A stretch of 40,894 nt of DNA, from positions 48,482 to 89,375 of the forward strand of contig NZ_KV813657.1 in assembly GCF_001813675.1 (NCBI RefSeq), read 5' to 3'. Made by a program: the position numbers and the translations under genes. This document shows positions 37,462-40,894 of this stretch, piece after piece. Under the pieces are notes generated by a model. That model searched no databases, was not told the DNA's origin, and saw only the letters and a list, made by a program, of their open reading frames with translations. How positions within the stretch are numbered: the first letter of the stretch is position 1; each line of letters starts with the position of its first letter. Origin of the DNA: Streptococcus sp. HMSC078D09. Lineage in GTDB: Bacteria > Bacillota > Bacilli > Lactobacillales > Streptococcaceae.

Positions 37462-38103
37462 TTATTTTTCTACAGAAAATAGGGGTACTTCAACCTCACG
37501 AATTCCTTGATCCTCAATAATGACTTTACCATTATAAAATTCGACTAAAGCTGCTGTGATAGAACTTGTGTTTTCTTTATCCACAAAAATAGTTGTCATC
37601 ACCTGATCTGTGAACATCGGATCTTGTTCCGCCAATTGATGGTCTTTTAAGAAATTAGCAAATTCTTGGTATTGGGAATAAGAAAGTGTGATCCCAAGTA
37701 CCACTTGCTCTTTGATTTCTACCAGTCCAATCTCTCGAACTGCTTGTGCAACACTTCCAGCATAAGCACGAATCAGACCGCCAGCACCTAATTTAATACC
37801 TCCAAAATAGCGGGTAACCACGACACAACTATTAGTGATGCGATGATTCTCCAAAACTCCTAACATCGGTACCCCAGCGGTTCCACTAGGCTCTCCATCG
37901 TCACTGGTCCGTTTGATGTCACTTTGTTCCCCAATGATGAAAGCAGAGCAGTTATGTGTAGCCTTATAGTGTTCCTTTTTGATGGCATTGATAAAATCTC
38001 TAGCTTCCTCTTCAGAGGAGACTCGCTTGACATGACAAATGAATTTTGATTTTTTGATTTCTTCTTGAACAGTGCCGTTCTCTTTAAATGTAACATATTC
38101 CAT
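37462..38103 (-). CDS. yigZ: YigZ/IMPACT family protein
   Basis: This 213-aa protein belongs to the UPF0029/IMPACT family. The N-terminal domain has the family blocks KSKFICHVKRVSSEEEA, THNCSAF, DDGEPSGTAGVPML and VVVTRYFGGIKLGAGGLIRAY; the C-terminal ~75 residues form an EF-G domain IV-like ferredoxin fold. Function in bacteria is not established, although translation-related roles are suggested by eukaryotic IMPACT. No ribosome site precedes the ATG; the -10 box TAAAAT is 6 bases upstream, implying a leaderless mRNA. Divergent from comFA across only 55 bases. Confidence 0.92.
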   Translation of the reverse strand: MEYVTFKENGTVQEEIKKSKFICHVKRVSSEEEARDFINAIKKEHYKATHNCSAFIIGEQSDIKRTSDDGEPSGTAGVPMLGVLENHRITNSCVVVTRYFGGIKLGAGGLIRAYAGSVAQAVREIGLVEIKEQVVLGITLSYSQYQEFANFLKDHQLAEQDPMFTDQVMTTIFVDKENTSSITAALVEFYNGKVIIEDQGIREVEVPLFSVEK

Positions 38104-38109
38104 ATTCTT

Positions 38110-38139
38110 ATTTTACAAAAAAAGAATGATTTTCTCCAA
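38110..38139 (-). promoter_or_regulatory. Promoter of yigZ (leaderless)
   Basis: On the minus strand TTGGAG (38139-38134) and TAAAAT (38115-38110) are separated by 18 bases. The start codon begins 6 bases past the -10. Confidence 0.6.
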
Positions 38140-38143
38140 CTTT

Positions 38144-38151
38144 TGCGAATT
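38144..38151 (+). promoter_or_regulatory. SigX (ComX) box of comFA-comFC
   Basis: TGCGAATT, preceded by TTT, resembles the streptococcal competence box TACGAATA recognised by the alternative sigma factor SigX. It lies only 7 bases before the comFA ATG at 38159. Late competence control is established for comFA in relatives. Confidence 0.7.
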
Positions 38152-38158
38152 AATAAGT

Positions 38159-39457
38159 ATGAAGATAGAAGATTCTTATGGAAGACTCTTGACGGAGAGT
38201 CAAATGACGAATGATCTAAAAGAAATTGCCCAAGAACTTCCAGCTATAGAAAAACAGAATGGAAGGTACCAATGCTTTCGATGTGGCAGTTTGATTGATC
38301 AAAAACTGTGGAAGTTGAGTGAAGAGGTACTGTATTGTAGAGCCTGTATCCAATTGGGGAGGATCCGGAGTGATCAAAAACTTTATGCTATTGGACAGCA
38401 AGACTTTGAAGGTCAAGAGGTGCTAAAATGGAAAGGAGCCTTGACTTCTTATCAACAAGAGGTATCTGAAGGACTTATCCAAGCAGTTAAAGCAGGGAAA
38501 CATGCCTTGGTACATGCTGTGACAGGAGCTGGGAAAACGGAAATGATGTATCAGGTTGTAGCAACAGCGATCAAGGCAGGAAAAGCAGTCTGTATTGCTA
38601 CCCCAAGAATCGATGTCTGTATCGAACTGTACGGAAGGATGAAGGAAGATTTTTCCTGCCCCATCTCTTTACTTCATGGAGAATCGGAACCCTATTTTAG
38701 AACACCCTTGGTGATCGCTACAACCCACCAATTGCTAAAGTTTTATCAGGCCTTTGATCTCCTTATTATAGATGAAGTAGATGCTTTTCCCTATGTAGAC
38801 AATCCAATCTTATATAAAGCAGCTCAGAATGCAATAAAAAAAGAGGGGAATACCCTATATTTAACAGCAACCTCTACAGATGAGTTAGATAAAAAGGTCA
38901 AGAAAAAAGAAATCATTCGTTATAGTCTTCCAAGAAGATTTCATGGGAACCCACTAGTGGTCCCTGAAATAAAATGGGTATCGAAAATGAGAGAAAAAAT
39001 AGAAAAAGGAAGAATCCCTTACCAACTATTGCAACTGATCAAGAAACAAAGACAGACTCACTACCCATTGTTAATCTTTGTATCTGAAATAGAATTAGGA
39101 CAACAATTCACTGAGAACTTAAAAAAATACTTTCCCAAAGAAACAGTAGGTTTTGTATCCTCACAGACAACAGACCGCCTACGAATGGTAGAAGAGTTTA
39201 GAAACAGAGCCATAACCATGCTAGTCTCGACAACAATTTTAGAAAGAGGAGTGACTTTTCCATTTGTAGATGTCTTTGTTTTAGAAAGTAATCACAAATT
39301 ATTTACTAAAAGTGCCCTCGTACAAATTTCAGGAAGGGTCGGTCGAAGTAAAGAAAGACCAACAGGTGAACTACTTTTTCTATCAGATGGTATAACACGA
39401 GAAATGAAAAAAGCGATTAAAGAAATAAAGGAAATGAATCAGGAGGCTGGATTTTGA
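38159..39457 (+). CDS. comFA: Competence ATP-dependent DNA translocase ComFA
   Basis: ComFA is a DEAD-like ATPase that helps pull single-stranded DNA into the cell during transformation. The start at ATG 38159 gives 432 aa, the pneumococcal length, with the conserved YGRLLTE N-terminus. A four-cysteine zinc motif follows (CFRCG and CRAC, about residues 38-65), then Walker A TGAGKTEM, Walker B IIDEVD, and motifs STTILERGVTFP and QISGRVGRS. A second in-frame ATG at 38204 has GGAGAG about 4-6 bases upstream and would give 417 aa, while the first start appears leaderless. It overlaps comFC by four bases. Confidence 0.93.
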   Translation: MKIEDSYGRLLTESQMTNDLKEIAQELPAIEKQNGRYQCFRCGSLIDQKLWKLSEEVLYCRACIQLGRIRSDQKLYAIGQQDFEGQEVLKWKGALTSYQQEVSEGLIQAVKAGKHALVHAVTGAGKTEMMYQVVATAIKAGKAVCIATPRIDVCIELYGRMKEDFSCPISLLHGESEPYFRTPLVIATTHQLLKFYQAFDLLIIDEVDAFPYVDNPILYKAAQNAIKKEGNTLYLTATSTDELDKKVKKKEIIRYSLPRRFHGNPLVVPEIKWVSKMREKIEKGRIPYQLLQLIKKQRQTHYPLLIFVSEIELGQQFTENLKKYFPKETVGFVSSQTTDRLRMVEEFRNRAITMLVSTTILERGVTFPFVDVFVLESNHKLFTKSALVQISGRVGRSKERPTGELLFLSDGITREMKKAIKEIKEMNQEAGF

Positions 39458-40119
39458 AAGAATGTTTGCTTTGTACTAAAGAGTTGAAAACTGGTGAACA
39501 TTTCATAGATCTTATAATTATGAATCAACAAGAAGAATGGATTTGTAAAGAATGCAAAGAAGACTTCGAACAAATTGGCGAAATCCATTGTCCTAGATGT
39601 TATAAAGATAAGGAGGAGAAAGTATGTAAAGATTGCGAATACTGGATACAAAAGGGGAATATGGTCGAACATGAAGCATTATATAGATATAATGCAGCAA
39701 TGAAGGACTATTTCAAGCGATATAAATTTGAAGGAGATCGTTTATTAGGAATGGTATTTGCATGTGACATCAAAAAAGCCTTGAAAAAGTATAAAAGCTA
39801 TACGATAATACCGACTCCAATCAGCCATGAAAAAAAGCAGGAAAGAGGATTCAATCAAGTATCGACTATATTAGATTTTGCAGAAATAAAGTACAGCAGT
39901 CTCTTCCAAAAAGAAGACAGCTTAGCCCAATCAAAAAAAACAAGAGAAGAAAGATTAAAAACCTCTCAACACTTTCAATTAAAAGAAGAGGTTTCAAAAA
40001 AGCAGAAATATCTTATCTTTGATGATATCTACACAACGGGCAAAACAATCGAATTAATGAAGCGCCTACTAATTGAAAAAGGTGTGAAAGAAATAAAGAC
40101 ATTTTCAATCGCAAGGTAA
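39454..40119 (+). CDS. comFC: Competence protein ComFC (phosphoribosyltransferase-like)
   Basis: ComFC is a late competence protein needed for efficient uptake of single-stranded DNA. The 221-aa product has N-terminal zinc-type cysteines (CLLC, CKEC, CPRC, CKDC), the conserved AMKDYFKRYKFEGD segment and a C-terminal phosphoribosyltransferase fold with FDDIYTTGKTIEL. The start is TTG at 39454, with GGAGG 7 bases upstream, overlapping the comFA stop. The coding sequence is visibly richer in A than its neighbours, with many AAA and AAG codons. No catalytic activity is known to me for this family. Confidence 0.92.
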   Translation: MKECLLCTKELKTGEHFIDLIIMNQQEEWICKECKEDFEQIGEIHCPRCYKDKEEKVCKDCEYWIQKGNMVEHEALYRYNAAMKDYFKRYKFEGDRLLGMVFACDIKKALKKYKSYTIIPTPISHEKKQERGFNQVSTILDFAEIKYSSLFQKEDSLAQSKKTREERLKTSQHFQLKEEVSKKQKYLIFDDIYTTGKTIELMKRLLIEKGVKEIKTFSIAR

Positions 40120-40127
40120 AAAAAGAT

Positions 40128-40156
40128 TTGCAAAAACTTTATGAAAGCGTTATAAT
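40128..40156 (+). promoter_or_regulatory. Promoter of hpf with embedded cre-like site
   Basis: TTGCAA (40128-40133) and a perfect TATAAT (40151-40156) are 17 bases apart. The spacer and -10 contain 40142-40155, which matches 13 of 14 positions of the CcpA consensus TGWAANCGNTNWCA (one mismatch, A for C near the end). Confidence 0.7.
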
Positions 40157-40200
40157 ATACATATAAATAAAAACATAATGTTTAGAAAGTAGGTACTAAT

Positions 40201-40743
40201 ATGATTAAATATAGTATCCGTGGTGAAAACCTAGAAGTAACAGAAGCCATTCGCGACTATGTCGTTTCTAAACTCGAAAAGATTGAAAAATATTTTCAGG
40301 CAGATCAAGAGCTAGACGCTCGAGTAAACTTAAAAGTTTACCGTGAAAAGACCGCAAAAGTAGAAGTAACCATTCCGCTTGGATCTATTACACTGCGTGC
40401 AGAAGATGTCTCTCAAGATATGTACGGTTCAATTGATCTAGTTGTAGATAAAATTGAACGTCAAATTCGTAAGAATAAAACAAAAATCGAAAAGAAAAAT
40501 CGTGTTAAATCTGGTGCAGGTAAATTGTTTACCGATGCAGTTGTAGAAGAAGCAGCAACCACAGAAAAAGTTGTTCGCTCAAAAACAATTGATCTAGAAC
40601 CAATGGATTTAGATGAAGCAATCCTTCAAATGGATCTATTAGCACACGACTTCTTCATTTATCGTGATGCAGAAGACAATACAACAAATGTGATCTACCG
40701 TAGAGAAGATGGAGACATCGGTCTATTGGAAGTAAAAGAATAG
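40201..40743 (+). CDS. hpf: Ribosome hibernation promoting factor (long form)
   Basis: Long HPF binds the small ribosomal subunit and dimerises 70S ribosomes into inactive 100S particles during starvation. The 180-aa protein has an N-terminal S30AE/HPF domain (about 1-105: IKYSIRGENLEVTEAIRDYV, then VEVTIPLGSITLRAED), a linker, and the C-terminal dimerisation domain (about 122-180: KTIDLEPMDLDEAILQMDLL through DGDIGLLEVKE), which defines the long form. It follows comFC, as in other streptococci, but has its own promoter, and a terminator closes it. Confidence 0.96.
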   Translation: MIKYSIRGENLEVTEAIRDYVVSKLEKIEKYFQADQELDARVNLKVYREKTAKVEVTIPLGSITLRAEDVSQDMYGSIDLVVDKIERQIRKNKTKIEKKNRVKSGAGKLFTDAVVEEAATTEKVVRSKTIDLEPMDLDEAILQMDLLAHDFFIYRDAEDNTTNVIYRREDGDIGLLEVKE

Positions 40744-40786
40744 AGATCAAAAAAAGAGATTGAAAACATCAAATAAATTATAGAAG

Positions 40787-40816
40787 AATCAGGAGCATTT
40801 GTGCTCCTGATTTTTT
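40787..40816 (+). terminator. Terminator after hpf
   Basis: AATCAGGAGCA and TGCTCCTGATT form a perfect 11-bp stem with a TTTG loop and a T tail. Confidence 0.85.
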
Positions 40817-40864
40817 ATATAAATAAAAAACTTTCAAAAAAATAAAATTTTTTGGAAAAAAGTA

Positions 40865-40893
40865 TTGACAGTAAGGTGAGGTCATGATATACT
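40865..40893 (+). promoter_or_regulatory. Very strong promoter at right edge, probably of an rRNA operon
   Basis: Consensus TTGACA (40865-40870) and TATACT (40888-40893) are exactly 17 bases apart, preceded by about 40 bases of A and T tracts that resemble an UP element. No start codon or ribosome site follows before the window ends. This quality of promoter is typical of rRNA operons, but the transcript is outside the window. Confidence 0.7.
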
Positions 40894-40894
40894 A

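Overview
The window is a stretch of chromosomal core genome from a low-GC Gram-positive coccus. Protein sequences and gene content point to a Streptococcus of the mitis/sanguinis group (S. parasanguinis- or S. australis-like, species not determined): PBP2x, PBP1A, MapZ, GpsB, StkP/PhpP, LiaFSR, ComFA/ComFC with a SigX-type box, and a type B RNase P RNA. I see no prophage, insertion sequence, CRISPR array or tRNA. Gene blocks that I remember as separate in S. pneumoniae are joined here.

Layout. 1-431: a short unlisted membrane-protein gene on the minus strand. 432-4998: rsmH-ftsL-pbp2X-mraY, a cell-wall and division operon. 5133-6476: a CshB-like DEAD-box helicase. 6673-9495: an amino-acid ABC permease/ATPase pair, a small DUF4059-type membrane protein and thioredoxin reductase. 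9635-11916: pncB-nadE (NAD salvage). 12126-14079: a GNAT acetyltransferase and aminopeptidase C. 14080-14511: a 432-base gene-free gap with a highly structured element between twin terminators. 14512-17220 (minus): pbp1A and recU. 17285-21265: a YpsA-like protein, gpsB, rnpB, an RlmL-type methyltransferase and mapZ. 21344-21826 (minus): luxS. 22061-23668: rny. 23775-32096: gmk-rpoZ-priA-fmt-rsmB-phpP-stkP. 32216-34553: liaFSR. 34598-36365: a HAD-cyclophilin fusion and an S1-domain protein (CvfD/GSP13 type). 36416-38103 (minus): cysK and yigZ. 38159-40119: comFA-comFC. 40201-40743: hpf, followed at the right edge by an rRNA-grade promoter.

How the genes fit together. The main theme is wall growth and division. 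Lipid I synthesis (MraY), septal and peripheral synthases (PBP2x, PBP1A), division factors (FtsL, GpsB, MapZ), the Ser/Thr kinase/phosphatase pair that acts on several of them (StkP/PhpP), and the envelope-stress system LiaFSR all lie within 35 kb. Other functions are RNA processing and decay (RNase Y, RNase P RNA, helicase, RsmB, RsmH, CvfD, HPF), NAD and thiol metabolism (PncB, NadE, TrxB, CysK, LuxS) and DNA uptake/repair (ComFA, ComFC, RecU, PriA).

The least ordinary signals are non-coding: a predicted three-hairpin element with a possible pseudoknot at 14117-14281; several genes whose -10 boxes sit only 6-9 bases from the start codon (probable leaderless mRNAs); a catabolite-response-like site inside the hpf promoter; and a strong promoter hidden inside rsmB upstream of phpP-stkP. 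I did not find a convincing new multi-gene system.
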